64,000 nt of DNA from an uncultured Lachnospiraceae bacterium (GCA_910584965.1 CAJUDZ010000011.1:41386-105385), one strand, 5' to 3'; positions 27,007 to 36,895 are shown, counted from the stretch's first letter. Notes: generated by a model not told the origin, from the letters alone. Translations and numbers: made by a program.

Positions 27007-27182
27007 GCCTTTTCCTCCTTTTTCTTTCCTCCGATCCTGTAGAAGATCAAATAATAGAATAATATACAAACCGCTATTCCGGAAAATGTTTCCGCAATCT
27101 TCCAGTTGAATGCAACGGCCAATACCATCTGTACTGCGATAATTCCTGCGAATGCTGCGATTGTCAATAAAATTTTTTTCAT
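27003..27182 (-). CDS. Small two-helix membrane protein (59 aa)
   Basis: An ORF of 59 codons with AAAGGGGAT before its ATG: MKKILLTIAAFAGIIAVQMV begins a first membrane helix, a short loop (FNWKIAETFSG) and a second helix (IAVCILFYYLIFY) follow, and the tail is RIGGKKKEEKA. Its TGA overlaps the Dabb ATG (ATGA). Ribosome site, hydrophobic pattern and coupling make it very probably real. Function unknown; it may anchor or partner the Dabb protein. Confidence 0.75.
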   Translation of the reverse strand: MKKILLTIAAFAGIIAVQMVLAVAFNWKIAETFSGIAVCILFYYLIFYRIGGKKKEEKA

Positions 27183-27282
27183 CTTGATATCCCCTTTTCT
27201 TTTTGATTTGTTTTGCTTTGTTGTTATCAGGATATCAGATAACGGCAGGCCGCTCCATCGATTTTTCTTACAATTTCATGCC

Positions 27283-27306
27283 GTAACTTACAGTTTTGTA
27301 AGTTAC
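27283..27306 (-). terminator. Hairpin overlapping the stop codon of the LRR gene
   Basis: GTAACTTACA (27283-27292) pairs perfectly with TGTAAGTTAC (27297-27306). The TAA of the LRR gene lies inside the stem. There is no clear U run, so termination strength is uncertain. Confidence 0.5.
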
Positions 27307-28244
27307 AGATCAAACGATAACGCCGCGAACGCCTCTTCCATCTCAGGCCGTGCGCCGCGGGCGTTCATCAGGAAGGCTTTCATTTCCGTATGGCGTTCTC
27401 CCATGTCTTCCAGCACCGCGCTGAAATTCTCATCGTTTATGCAGTCATGGTCCAGCAAAAAGCGGTAGTACTCCCGCTCGTCACCGTGCTCTTCCAGCAC
27501 CACTTCCCAGGTTTCCTCGGAAGCCCCGCCTTTCGTATGGGCGCGCAGATAGGCAAGCAGGTCTTCTCTTACAGCCGGCGCAAGGCCGGTATCGTTCATC
27601 AGCCGCAGCATCGCCAGACGTACTTTGAAGCGCCGCCGCTGCCCGATATAGTAATCCAGGTTGTTTTCTTTGCTTCCGTAATCCTCTTCCCCGCACAAAA
27701 GCATTTTGGAAAAGCCTTCCGCATCTTCTTTTGACAGCAGGGACAGCATCCGCGCATCCCACCGCTCCAGCCAGCTTTTGCTGCCCGCTTCGAGCGGCTC
27801 GAATAAATAGAAAGCATCCAGGCTTCCCATGGCCGCCGCCAGCAGACGGGAAACCTGCTCTTCCGTCCCGGAAAGCGATTCCAATGAAGCAAGCCCGTCC
27901 CTTTCCCCGCTCACCGCCGCGATCTGCCGCAGACGGGAACAATCTTTCAAAATGCCCTGGCCCGTATCAATCTTTTTCCGCGGCAGCACAAGCGTCGTCA
28001 GCGCGCTGCAACAGGCAAACGCCCAGTCCTGAATCGAAACGATGCTTTCCGGGAGAAAAAGCTGCTGCAATTCCTTAGCTCCCAGAAACGCCTTTTTGCC
28101 GATCACCGTAACCGGTCTGTCTTCGAGCCGCTCCGGTATGACCAGCATAATGTCTCTGCCCCGGTATCCGGTCAGGATTACGCCGTCTTCCCGTATTTCA
28201 TATTGCAGAACGCCATGTTTCGTTTCCGTTTCATGCGTTTTCAT
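27303..28244 (-). CDS. Leucine-rich-repeat (BspA/LRR_5-like) cytoplasmic protein
   Basis: 313 aa without signal peptide. Residues about 20-95 hold two or three degenerate LRR_5 units (VIPERLEDRPVTVIGKKAFLGAKELQ..., FLPESIVSIQDWAFACCSAL). The remaining two thirds are helical with Trp/Leu/Asp-rich segments and no motif I know. It lies 45 bp after the MoxR-like ATPase gene and ends the VWA-ATPase-LRR transcript, so a partner or adaptor role is likely. LRR_5 units mediate binding; cytoplasmic location is an inference from the missing signal. Confidence 0.7.
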   Translation of the reverse strand: MKTHETETKHGVLQYEIREDGVILTGYRGRDIMLVIPERLEDRPVTVIGKKAFLGAKELQQLFLPESIVSIQDWAFACCSALTTLVLPRKKIDTGQGILKDCSRLRQIAAVSGERDGLASLESLSGTEEQVSRLLAAAMGSLDAFYLFEPLEAGSKSWLERWDARMLSLLSKEDAEGFSKMLLCGEEDYGSKENNLDYYIGQRRRFKVRLAMLRLMNDTGLAPAVREDLLAYLRAHTKGGASEETWEVVLEEHGDEREYYRFLLDHDCINDENFSAVLEDMGERHTEMKAFLMNARGARPEMEEAFAALSFDL

Positions 28245-28289
28245 AATACCTCCGTCAATTCATTCCATTCTGCCGCGCCGGGCATCGTT

Positions 28290-29888
28290 TTATAAAACCA
28301 GATCAATCTGCTGCATCAGCAGATCGCTCCGCTCGGATACCATCATTTCCGCGTGGTGCTTCCGATAGTCCTCACAGCCGTACATACTGATAAATTTGGC
28401 GCTGTCCTGGTTTACGGTGCACTCTGTCAGCAAGATCAACATTTCATTGCCGGCGCCGAAAGCATCTTCCACAAAGGCAAACAGATAATGCAGTTCTTTT
28501 CCGACCCTTTCCGTCTCCTGCCTGTACGCGGTGACTTCTTCATCATAGCGCGTTTTCAAAAGCCGTACCGCCGCATCCTCATCCGGCACATCATGCAGGC
28601 GGAGTTCCCTCCCGCAGTCCTGCAAAAAACCGATGACCTTCCGCTGCTTCCGCCTTTCCCTGTCGGACAAAGAGCCGGCCTTCTGTAAGGCTTCCATTCC
28701 TTTCCGTCTGCCTTCGATCTGCTTCTCCAGCAGCGCGCGTACCGCATCGCCGGGCCGTCCCTGTTCTTTCTGCCCGTGCGCTCCGGCCGCATTCCCGTCC
28801 TGCTTTCCATCATCCCGGACCACGCCGTCCGCCCCATTCTCCTGAGCCGCGGCGTTACGAAGCGCTTTCATATGCACGAGAAGGCCGCTCAGGTAATCGA
28901 GTTTCTCCATATTTTCCCGGATATCGCGCTGTACACGGTCGATCAGCATTCCCATCAGGGAAAGGCGTTCGTCAAAATCAGCTTTTCTCGCCTTTTCTCC
29001 GGCATCTGCCGTGCTTTTTCCCGCCAGAATATCCTCCACCCGGTAATCCTTTTTATACTTCTGATACAGGTCATAATAGGCGGTAAACTCCCGGACCGCC
29101 CGCGGATTGCGCAGATACTGCTCCACCAGCGATTCCTCCACCTTCATGCCTTCTTCTTCATAAAGCAGCATCATCTCGGACAGATCTTCCCAGCCCCTCG
29201 CCGTGATATACGTTTTGCCCCGCACGGTCGTGCCGACCTGATAGAAATCTTCTTTCTTTAAATCCAGATAATTCAGGATTGCCGTATGAAGGTTCCGGTT
29301 TCTGGCATATTCTTTCCAGACGCCGTAATCCGCTTCCACTTCCAGAATCTTCATCCGGTCTAACGTCACCACGTCAAATTCCCGCACGGATTTGTTGTAT
29401 TCCGGCGGATTCCCGGCGGTAACGATGACCCAGCCGTCCGGCACGCTGTGGCGGCCGAACACCTTATACTGGAGAAACTGCAGCATGGAAGGCGCCAGCG
29501 TTTCGGACACGCAGTTAATCTCGTCCAGAAAAAGAATCCCCTCCCGGATACCGCTTTCTTTCATCACATCATAGACCGAAGCTATAATTTCGCTCATCGT
29601 GTATTCCGAGACGTCATAGCTTTGCCCGTCATATTCCTTATGGGCGATAAACGGAAGTCCCAGCGCCGACTGCCTCGTATGATGGGTCATGGAATAAGAT
29701 ACGAGCGCGATGCCGAGCTCCTGTGCGATCTGCTCCATCACGGCCGTCTTGCCGATGCCCGGCGCACCAAGCAGAAAGATCGGCCGCTGCCTCACCACCG
29801 GGATTCTGTATTCCCCGTCTTCGTCTTTTTTCAGATACAGCTTTACGGAATCTTTGATATATTCCTTGGCTTGTTTAATATTTAACAT
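28290..29888 (-). CDS. MoxR-like AAA+ ATPase
   Basis: 532 aa. AAA+ core in 1-260: Walker A GAPGIGKTAVM, Walker B GILFLDEINCV, sensor 1 VIVTAGNPPEYN. The C-terminal half (about 270-530) is helical, with a Gly/Asp/Gln-rich linker near 350-380 and a charged coiled coil. MoxR ATPases work with VWA proteins to remodel or insert metal into partner proteins. The gene overlaps the VWA gene by 7 bp, which supports that pairing. The partner is unknown. Confidence 0.88.
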   Translation of the reverse strand: MLNIKQAKEYIKDSVKLYLKKDEDGEYRIPVVRQRPIFLLGAPGIGKTAVMEQIAQELGIALVSYSMTHHTRQSALGLPFIAHKEYDGQSYDVSEYTMSEIIASVYDVMKESGIREGILFLDEINCVSETLAPSMLQFLQYKVFGRHSVPDGWVIVTAGNPPEYNKSVREFDVVTLDRMKILEVEADYGVWKEYARNRNLHTAILNYLDLKKEDFYQVGTTVRGKTYITARGWEDLSEMMLLYEEEGMKVEESLVEQYLRNPRAVREFTAYYDLYQKYKKDYRVEDILAGKSTADAGEKARKADFDERLSLMGMLIDRVQRDIRENMEKLDYLSGLLVHMKALRNAAAQENGADGVVRDDGKQDGNAAGAHGQKEQGRPGDAVRALLEKQIEGRRKGMEALQKAGSLSDRERRKQRKVIGFLQDCGRELRLHDVPDEDAAVRLLKTRYDEEVTAYRQETERVGKELHYLFAFVEDAFGAGNEMLILLTECTVNQDSAKFISMYGCEDYRKHHAEMMVSERSDLLMQQIDLVL

Positions 29889-31195
29889 TCTGATTCTCCA
29901 CTTCCGTCCGGTTCCTCCGGCTCTTCTTCGATCTGCTCTTCATTCAGTACGATCTTAATCGCCCAGGGCGGCACCTCCGGCGCTTCCCCGTCTTCTCCCA
30001 GAAAAATAAAAGCGGTATTGTATTCCGGCATCCGCTCCGGATAGATTCCGTAACCGTCCGTGAAATAAAGAAGCCCTTTCAGCTCCTCAAACTCCCCTGC
30101 TTCCCGCAGCGTTTCCACATATTCAAAAACCGGCCGGAAATCCGTAGAACCAAATCCCCGCAGTTTCCCGCCGGATAAAAAAGCATCGAACTCTTCACGG
30201 CAGGTAATCTTCGTATCGCTCTGCACCTCGTTATCGCACTGGATAATATGCACATTGATCTTCTGAAAAAAATTTTCCTTCTGCTGCATGATCTGATACG
30301 TCCTGCCCAGGAACGCCTGTACCAGTTCCCCCCTGCATGACGCCGACGTATCGATGGCGATCACAAAATCCCTGATCTTATTGGCGTCCTTATACTCGAG
30401 CGGCTCTACGAGCGGCATGTTCCCGTAGCGGGACAGCCCATAGGTATAATAAATATAATCGAACTCATCATCATTGACCTGAATCGTCTCCCCCATCGTC
30501 ATAAACCGCCGCAGGAAATCGCTGTAATCATATCTTTCCCGCACGGCCTCCCGAAGATTCTCCTCGATGCTTTGGGCATTGTTTTTGTCTTTGGAAAAAG
30601 ATTTTAAATCCGCCTTCACCCGTTCGCTGACTTTGCGCCACTCTTCCTGCGAAAGCATCAGCTCTTCTTTTCTGTCCCAGTAAAGATGTTCGTCGTAATG
30701 GCATAATTCCCGCCATTCCTTCAAAGCCTTACCGGAAGGCGCCTCTATCCGGAAATGCCTGTAAAGTTTCTCCGCCGTGAGTCCCCCGGCCTGCCTGCGC
30801 AGGATTTCCAGTCTGCCCCGCAGCACCGCATCCGAAGGCAGCGCGGCCAGATGCAGGTTCATATCCAGTATGGTATTCTCCACCGCGATATCGGTGGATA
30901 AATCCCACAGTTCCCGGTCCAGTTTCCCGGTCTGAAAACTATGGTAAAAAATACAGTGCAGAAGCGTATGCAGATAGAGCCGTACCATAAAATGGGGCTC
31001 CTTCCGGTATCCGGAAAGCAGCAGCGCCGGGTCATAATAAAGCGTGCCTCCGTCGAAGGCAAACGCGCCCATCCGTTCCCGTTCTTCCAGCTTTAATTTA
31101 TCGAGCGCCACATCCAGAAAACGCATATTGATCAGAATGCCGTCATGAGCCAGCCGGATAACCTCACGGGCCAGCGACGATATTGTTTCCGCCAT
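29882..31195 (-). CDS. VWA-like domain protein (DUF2201 type)
   Basis: 437 aa. The N-terminal half resembles the metallopeptidase-like DUF2201 N-domain (LYLHTLLHCIFYHSF; histidines kept but the usual HExxH is degenerate). The C-terminal half is a VWA-like domain with a MIDAS-type DTSAS (VIAIDTSASCRGEL) and LLYFTDGYG. It ends in an acidic EEPEEPDGSGESE tail. It is first gene of the VWA/ATPase/LRR transcript. Such pairs are common in Clostridia but not biochemically defined. Confidence 0.85.
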   Translation of the reverse strand: MAETISSLAREVIRLAHDGILINMRFLDVALDKLKLEERERMGAFAFDGGTLYYDPALLLSGYRKEPHFMVRLYLHTLLHCIFYHSFQTGKLDRELWDLSTDIAVENTILDMNLHLAALPSDAVLRGRLEILRRQAGGLTAEKLYRHFRIEAPSGKALKEWRELCHYDEHLYWDRKEELMLSQEEWRKVSERVKADLKSFSKDKNNAQSIEENLREAVRERYDYSDFLRRFMTMGETIQVNDDEFDYIYYTYGLSRYGNMPLVEPLEYKDANKIRDFVIAIDTSASCRGELVQAFLGRTYQIMQQKENFFQKINVHIIQCDNEVQSDTKITCREEFDAFLSGGKLRGFGSTDFRPVFEYVETLREAGEFEELKGLLYFTDGYGIYPERMPEYNTAFIFLGEDGEAPEVPPWAIKIVLNEEQIEEEPEEPDGSGESEC

Positions 31196-31266
31196 CGTTA
31201 CGGATACGCCTCCCTTCTTACGCCGCGGCGTAACGTGCCGGGACCGATAGCCGCCGGCACAAATTT

Positions 31267-31296
31267 GCGGCTGAAAGAACCGCTTCTTTCAACCGC
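31267..31296 (-). terminator. Hairpin after the MBL hydrolase gene
   Basis: TGAAAGAA (31272-31279) pairs with TTCTTTCA (31284-31291), extended by GCGG/CCGC. It lies just beyond the MBL stop. A second perfect palindrome TTACGCCGCGGCGTAA is at 31218-31233, close to the VWA start, and may be regulatory. Confidence 0.55.
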
Positions 31297-31305
31297 ATCG
31301 AAATA

Positions 31306-31935
31306 TCATAAAAATGGATTATACTTCCTTTCATGGCCGATATCAGTTGTCTCGCCATGCCCCGGATAGACTTTTACCTCATCCGGCAGAACGAGCAGCC
31401 TTTCCTTTATGGAATGAATAAGCGCACCCATGCTGCCCGTCGCCAGGTCCGTACGTCCGACCGACTCCTGGAACAGCGTGTCGCCGCTGATTAAAATGCC
31501 GTCTTCTTCAAAATAATAGCAGCAGCTCCCGACCGTATGCCCCGGCGTCGCAAGCAGTTTACAGGTGATTCCCGCAATCGTGATTTCTTCGTTATCCTTT
31601 AAATACCCGTCCGGTATTACCGTGTAGGCTCTGCCAACCTGCTCAGACACATTGGTTACCGCATCTTCGCACAGCGCCTTTTCCGCTTCATAGGCGTAAA
31701 TCGGCGCGCCCGAAAGCTCCCGCAGCTTATTGGTTCCCCAGATATGATCGAAATGCCCGTGGGTCAGCAGGATGCCCGCCACCCGAAATCCCTTTTCCTT
31801 CAGGGCTTCGTAAATATAATCGCCTTTATCCGCCGGGTCAAAAAGAACCGCGTCCTTTTCCCCTTCTTTGTATACAAAATAACAATTTGTCTGACAGATG
31901 CCAATCATCAGTCTGCCCACTTTCAAATTTCCCAT
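31306..31935 (-). CDS. MBL-fold metallo-hydrolase (glyoxalase II-like)
   Basis: 209 aa. Zinc-binding motif LLTHGHFDHIWG (HxHxDH), then the distal ligands in TPGHTVGSCCYY, ISGDTLF and a final PGHGETTDIGHE. The YqgX / small glyoxalase-II subgroup hydrolyses thioesters such as S-lactoylglutathione or related substrates. Location 64 bp after relA suggests co-transcription, frequent in Lachnospiraceae. No substrate can be fixed from sequence. Confidence 0.9.
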   Translation of the reverse strand: MGNLKVGRLMIGICQTNCYFVYKEGEKDAVLFDPADKGDYIYEALKEKGFRVAGILLTHGHFDHIWGTNKLRELSGAPIYAYEAEKALCEDAVTNVSEQVGRAYTVIPDGYLKDNEEITIAGITCKLLATPGHTVGSCCYYFEEDGILISGDTLFQESVGRTDLATGSMGALIHSIKERLLVLPDEVKVYPGHGETTDIGHERKYNPFL

Positions 31936-31999
31936 CCGGTATATACTCCTTCCCGTTCAGCGCTCTCATGCACAAAATCTGTCTGCCGCGCTTTTCTTG

Positions 32000-34312
32000 T
32001 CAGCCCGTCGTTCTTTCGATATCGAGTACGCTTTCGATCGTTCTGATTTTGTCCATAATCCGGTTCAGCTCTTCTCTGCTCCGAATTTCAAAGCTGACCG
32101 TAATCGTCGCCGTTCCCTGTTTGTTAATGCGCGTGTTCAATGCAAGAATATCAATGTCTTTCTCCGTCAGCGCTTTGGAAACATCTGCCAGAAGACCGTT
32201 TCTGTTATTGGCATAAATGGAAATCTCCACCAGATATTTTTCGTCGCCGCGGTCCGCCGCCTCCTGCTGCCATTCCGCATCGATCAGCCTGACACATTCG
32301 ATTTCAGGCAGATTCAGGATATTGATGCAGTCCGTCCGGTGAATGGAAACGCCCCGTCCTCTCGTGACAAAGCCGACGATCTCATCACCGGGCACGGGAC
32401 TGCAGCATTTGGAAAACCGTACCGCCACATCATGGATTCCTTTTACGACAATGCTGCTGGTGCCTTTCTTCGGCTGCATCCGGCTGTGCTGCGCGTTTTC
32501 CTTAACCTCGGCAAGCACTTCCTCGTCGGATACCTCTTTTTTATGGTCGTGGTCATACTGCTCCTGCATCCTGTTGATGATCTGGCCTTCTTTCAGGCCG
32601 CCGTGTCCGACCGCTGCCAGCACGGAATCCCAGTCGCGGAAACCATACTTTTTCATGATGGCCTCTTCGTACCGCGGAATCAGGATGTCCTGCGTACTGA
32701 TGGACTTCGCCTTACAGTAGCTTAAAAGCAGTTCTCTTCCCTTCACAATATTATCTTCTTTTAATTCCTGTTTAAACCACTGATTGATCTTATTTTTGGC
32801 CTGTGTGCTCTTTACCAGATTCAGCCAGTCCCGGCTCGGCCCTTTGGAGTTCTGGGAAGTCAGGATTTCAATCCGGTCCCCGTTCTTAATTTCATAATCA
32901 ATGGTCACCAGTTTGCCGTTCACCCTGGCGCCGATCATCTTGTTGCCGACCGCACTGTGAATGCTGTACGCGAAATCAATCGGCGTGGAACCGGCCGGAA
33001 GATTTTTGACGTCCCCCGTCGGCGTAAAACAGTATACATGATCGGAAAAAAGATTCAGATCGCTCTTTAAGAGTTTCATAAACTCTTTGTTATCTTCCGC
33101 GGTCTGCTGCCACTCCAGTATCTGCCGCAGCCAGACCAGTTTTTCCTCTTCCTGGGCTTCCACTTTCTTACCGTCAGAAGCCTCTTTGTATTTCCAGTGG
33201 GCCGCAATTCCGTATTCGGCCGCCTTGTGCATTTCATAAGTACGGATCTGGATTTCGAAAGGCTGTCCCGAAGAACCGATCAGCGTCGTATGAAGGGACT
33301 GGTACATATTCGCCTTCGGCACCGCGATATAATCTTTAAACCGTCCCGGGATCGGCTTATACATCTCATGGATAACGCCGAGCGCCGCATAGCAGTCCAT
33401 CACCGTATCCACGATGATGCGCACCGCAAACAGGTCATAGATCTGATCAATGGTCTTATTCTGGTTTTTCATCTTTTTATAAATGCTGAAAAAATGCTTG
33501 ATACGGCCGTCTATCTGTGCTTTGATTCCGGCGCGCGCGATATGCTCTCCCACCTCGTCCACAATCGTCTGGATATACTTCTCCCGAACGCTCTTGCGGA
33601 CCGCAATCGTGTCAACCAGCTCATAATAGGCTTCCGGTTCCAGATATTTTAAAGAAAGATCATCGAGTTCCACTTTGATTTTGGAAATGCCGAGCCGCTG
33701 TGCGATCGGCGAATAAATGTCCAGCGTCTCCCGCGCGACTTCCTGCTGTTTCTCGACCTTACGGTACTGTAAGGTACGCATATTGTGCAGCCTGTCTGCC
33801 AGCTTGATTAAAATGACGCGGATATCTTTCGCCATCGCCAAAAACATCTTCCGCAGATTTTCCGCCTGTCTTTCCAGCTTTTCCGCATCTTTATCGCTGC
33901 CCGTTTCCCCATGGAAACTCAGTTTATCCAGTTTCGTAACACCGTCGACAATCAGCGCCACGTCCACGCCGAATTTTTCGGCAATTTCCTCGTCCGTGAT
34001 CGGCGTATCCTCCACCACGTCATGCAGAAGCCCGGCCACGATCGTTTCTTTGTCCAGTTCCAGATCGGCCAGAACGATTGCCACGCACAGCGGATGGATG
34101 ATATAAGGTTCTCCGGACTTGCGCACCTGATCTTTATGCGCCTCATAGGCTACCGCGTAAGCCTTTTCAATCAGAGAAATATCATCCGAAGGGTGATATT
34201 TGCGCACACGGGTAATCAGTTCCTGATACAATGCTTCAGGACTCTGAAATTCCTCTATCGATTCAATTCTTCCGTCGTCAAAAACAACTTCTTTCTTTTC
34301 TTCTGTCGCCAT
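32000..34312 (-). CDS. relA: Bifunctional (p)ppGpp synthetase/hydrolase (Rel)
   Basis: 770 aa. HD hydrolase domain (LLHDVVEDT near residue 98), synthetase domain (YQSLHTTLIG, EIQIRTYEMH), TGS domain with YCFTPTGDVKNLPAGSTPIDFAY, a zinc-finger region with KCCSPVPGD, and a C-terminal ACT domain. It makes and destroys the stringent-response alarmone at the ribosome. As the only long Rel here it is expected to be bifunctional. A strong promoter lies about 55-83 bp upstream. Confidence 0.96.
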   Translation of the reverse strand: MATEEKKEVVFDDGRIESIEEFQSPEALYQELITRVRKYHPSDDISLIEKAYAVAYEAHKDQVRKSGEPYIIHPLCVAIVLADLELDKETIVAGLLHDVVEDTPITDEEIAEKFGVDVALIVDGVTKLDKLSFHGETGSDKDAEKLERQAENLRKMFLAMAKDIRVILIKLADRLHNMRTLQYRKVEKQQEVARETLDIYSPIAQRLGISKIKVELDDLSLKYLEPEAYYELVDTIAVRKSVREKYIQTIVDEVGEHIARAGIKAQIDGRIKHFFSIYKKMKNQNKTIDQIYDLFAVRIIVDTVMDCYAALGVIHEMYKPIPGRFKDYIAVPKANMYQSLHTTLIGSSGQPFEIQIRTYEMHKAAEYGIAAHWKYKEASDGKKVEAQEEEKLVWLRQILEWQQTAEDNKEFMKLLKSDLNLFSDHVYCFTPTGDVKNLPAGSTPIDFAYSIHSAVGNKMIGARVNGKLVTIDYEIKNGDRIEILTSQNSKGPSRDWLNLVKSTQAKNKINQWFKQELKEDNIVKGRELLLSYCKAKSISTQDILIPRYEEAIMKKYGFRDWDSVLAAVGHGGLKEGQIINRMQEQYDHDHKKEVSDEEVLAEVKENAQHSRMQPKKGTSSIVVKGIHDVAVRFSKCCSPVPGDEIVGFVTRGRGVSIHRTDCINILNLPEIECVRLIDAEWQQEAADRGDEKYLVEISIYANNRNGLLADVSKALTEKDIDILALNTRINKQGTATITVSFEIRSREELNRIMDKIRTIESVLDIERTTG

Positions 34313-34366
34313 ATTCTCACCAGTCGCTTTGTTTTACAGTTTACCTGTTTTTTGAAGGATATTTTA

Positions 34367-34395
34367 AGAATACATGAACCTTCCGGCTTAGTCAA
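34367..34395 (-). promoter_or_regulatory. Predicted promoter of relA
   Basis: Minus strand: -35 TTGACT (34390-34395), 17-bp spacer, -10 TATTCT (34367-34372). Confidence 0.7.
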
Positions 34396-34562
34396 TATCC
34401 ATCATGCAAAAAAACACAGGCCGCACAGCCTGCATTCCAGGAATTTATTTCATAAATTCTCGTCCGAAGACCGCCGCGATTACAGCAGTTTTCTATAAAA
34501 TGAAGATACCCTCAGTGAACAAGGGGATCAGCCCTTACGGCTCTCCCGGCCTGTCAATTTTC

Positions 34563-34591
34563 TTGACGATACCGGGCAGCAATGATACCAT
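34563..34591 (+). promoter_or_regulatory. Candidate promoter for the DUF2339 gene
   Basis: Plus strand: TTGACG (34563-34568), 17-bp spacer, TACCAT (34586-34591), about 75 bp before the ATG. A second -10-like TATATTATG lies nearer the gene. Confidence 0.45.
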
Positions 34592-34664
34592 TTTAAGAAA
34601 AAGCGCACTCTTTTTTCATATTTTACAGTATATTATGCGCAAAAATACCGAAAGGCTCATATGT

Positions 34665-36860
34665 ATGAATCAAAATGAAATTGATCTTCTGAATTTTGAG
34701 AATGAATTGTTGCGGACACGCAGAAAATTAAACGACCTGATCTATCAGATTTCCCACAGCGAACAAACGCCGGAAAGCAGATCACGCTGTCAGGAAAAGA
34801 TTTTTTATCTGGAAACAGAATTAACCTATATGAATCAACAGTTTCAAATGCTGAGAGAAAATCAGGCACGGCAGGCAAACGCGGCCGCGGCGCCTCCAAC
34901 GCATGTTCCGCAGACACCGGTGCAGCCCGCAATGCAGACGCAGCAGACCGCCCGGGCGCCGCTTCCGCCCCGGATGGACGGCGTTTTGCCACGGACAACG
35001 CCCCCTGTTTCCGCGGATTTTCCCCGCCAGGATTATGAAAAAATATTCGGCAGGAGCTTTATGGGCATTTTCGCCTCCGTGCTGATCTTTATCAGCCTGA
35101 TTATTTTCGCCACGCTGATGCTGCCTCATCTGACCGACGCGATGAAACTAGCCGGGCTGTATCTTTTAAGCTTCGGTCTGCTTACCGCCGGGTTCTTTCT
35201 GTCCGGCAAAAATCCGGCGAATAAATTCTACACCGCCGTCATCGGCTGCGGCGCCGGCTCATTGTACCTGTCCCTGTTATTAAGCGACCTGTATTTTAAA
35301 GTATTCGGAGATCTCGTCCTGTATGCGCTGATTCTTGTATGGGCCGTTTTTGTGAGATATCTGTCGAAATTAAAAAGCCTGGTTTTCTATATCATCGGGC
35401 AGCTCGGCATTCTGATCGCAACGATACTCGGAACCGTTCTCTGCGTTCATGACGGCGACGCGGAAAAGTTTCTCGTGTTGACGGTCTTCTACTTTATTTC
35501 CGCTTTCGTATTCTCAAATGCCGCCCCGTTTCCGCCCCTGCGGCAAAACGCCGCCCGGATTCCCGAAGGGGCCGCGGCGACGAAAACGGTCTTTGGAAAC
35601 AATCTCTGCGGCCACATTTTCAGACTGTTAAATGTTTTTATCCTGACAACAGCATTTCTCTTTCCGGAATCGTTTTCCGGTCCGGGCAAAGCGGCGCCCG
35701 AAATGATTACGATCGCGCTGCTTTTATTGTTTCTTTTGATGGAGTTTGTTCTCTTCTACCGGGAAGAATACGAATGCGGCATGGCTTTCCAGATTCTGAC
35801 AATTACCGCTTCCTGCCTTTTCCTATGTCTGCTCAACCGGCTTACGGAATGGCCGCAGGACGTTTTTCCGGCGCTCGTATATTCGCTGGCTGTCATTTTA
35901 TTATTTTATGTCACTTTCAAAAACGCCGCATACCGAATCGTCTCGGAAATATTCGCGTTTCTGCTCATCTGGCTGGTGTGTTATGGCTCCGGCTTCCTGA
36001 GCCGTCACCTTTACATGTATCTTACGGTCATTCCTTTTCTGCTCTACGGCGGACTGAAAAAAGAAAAAACCTATCTGTACGCGGGCATCGCCTTTGTATT
36101 CGGTTTTCTGCCCCTGACGGACGGCCCGGAACATCTGATCATGGTTCTTCTTTCCTACGGCCTGTTCTGCTGTTTCGCCTCCAAAACGGACGACCTGCCT
36201 TTTAAACTGGCCGGTTATCTCGTGCTGACGCTCGCGGCGGCAATGACCGTATCCAACTGCTGTTATACCTTCTTCCGACAGCATGACATAAGCCGCGGTT
36301 TTCTCAAAGCGGACCGGATTACCTTTTTCGTCATCGCCGGGCTGCATCTTGCCCTGTCCGTATTTCAGTATCTCGGCCGTCAGAAACCCGTCGAGATCAT
36401 GACCTATGCCGTCAACGGCCTGCTGATGCTGCTGGGCTGTATCCTTTTATACGGCAGGGTCTGGCAGATACCGGTTATTCTGGTTACCGTGCTGTTATTC
36501 ACGGTCAATTCCCGGAAAATTCTGCAAAAAGACGTCCGCGCCGGCTATTATGTCGCATTCAAATACACGCTGCTGATGGTCTGCATTCTGGGTTCTTACG
36601 AAGCCGCCAGCTATCTGGTCAGCATCAGCCTGCTGTTGTTCGCCATCCTGAGCATCGTCTTCGGCTTTTACAAAGATGCGGTCACATTCCGTCTCTACGG
36701 CCTGGTTCTTTCCATAGTCAGCGTCATTAAATTAATTATGTTCGATATCCGGTACGACAGCACTCTCGAAAATGCCGTCAGCTTCTTCGTCTGCGGTCTC
36801 CTGTGCTTCGTCATCAGCTTTCTTTACAACCGCATCGATCACCGGCTGAAAAAGAAATAG
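34665..36860 (+). CDS. DUF2339-like polytopic membrane protein with coiled-coil N-terminus
   Basis: 731 aa. Residues 1-70 form a charged coiled coil; 70-115 is a Pro/Gln/Ala linker. From about 135 to the end roughly 20 hydrophobic helices follow with short loops (GRSFMGIFASVLIFISLIIF at the start). This is the architecture of DUF2339 (PF10101) proteins, of unknown function. The start ATG at 34665 follows GAAAGG; longer in-frame starts lack a site. It stands alone on the plus strand between relA and the WYL pair. Confidence 0.8.
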   Translation: MNQNEIDLLNFENELLRTRRKLNDLIYQISHSEQTPESRSRCQEKIFYLETELTYMNQQFQMLRENQARQANAAAAPPTHVPQTPVQPAMQTQQTARAPLPPRMDGVLPRTTPPVSADFPRQDYEKIFGRSFMGIFASVLIFISLIIFATLMLPHLTDAMKLAGLYLLSFGLLTAGFFLSGKNPANKFYTAVIGCGAGSLYLSLLLSDLYFKVFGDLVLYALILVWAVFVRYLSKLKSLVFYIIGQLGILIATILGTVLCVHDGDAEKFLVLTVFYFISAFVFSNAAPFPPLRQNAARIPEGAAATKTVFGNNLCGHIFRLLNVFILTTAFLFPESFSGPGKAAPEMITIALLLLFLLMEFVLFYREEYECGMAFQILTITASCLFLCLLNRLTEWPQDVFPALVYSLAVILLFYVTFKNAAYRIVSEIFAFLLIWLVCYGSGFLSRHLYMYLTVIPFLLYGGLKKEKTYLYAGIAFVFGFLPLTDGPEHLIMVLLSYGLFCCFASKTDDLPFKLAGYLVLTLAAAMTVSNCCYTFFRQHDISRGFLKADRITFFVIAGLHLALSVFQYLGRQKPVEIMTYAVNGLLMLLGCILLYGRVWQIPVILVTVLLFTVNSRKILQKDVRAGYYVAFKYTLLMVCILGSYEAASYLVSISLLLFAILSIVFGFYKDAVTFRLYGLVLSIVSVIKLIMFDIRYDSTLENAVSFFVCGLLCFVISFLYNRIDHRLKKK

Positions 36861-36895
36861 GACTGGAACATAGCCCTTCTTCCGGCAGAGATTTC

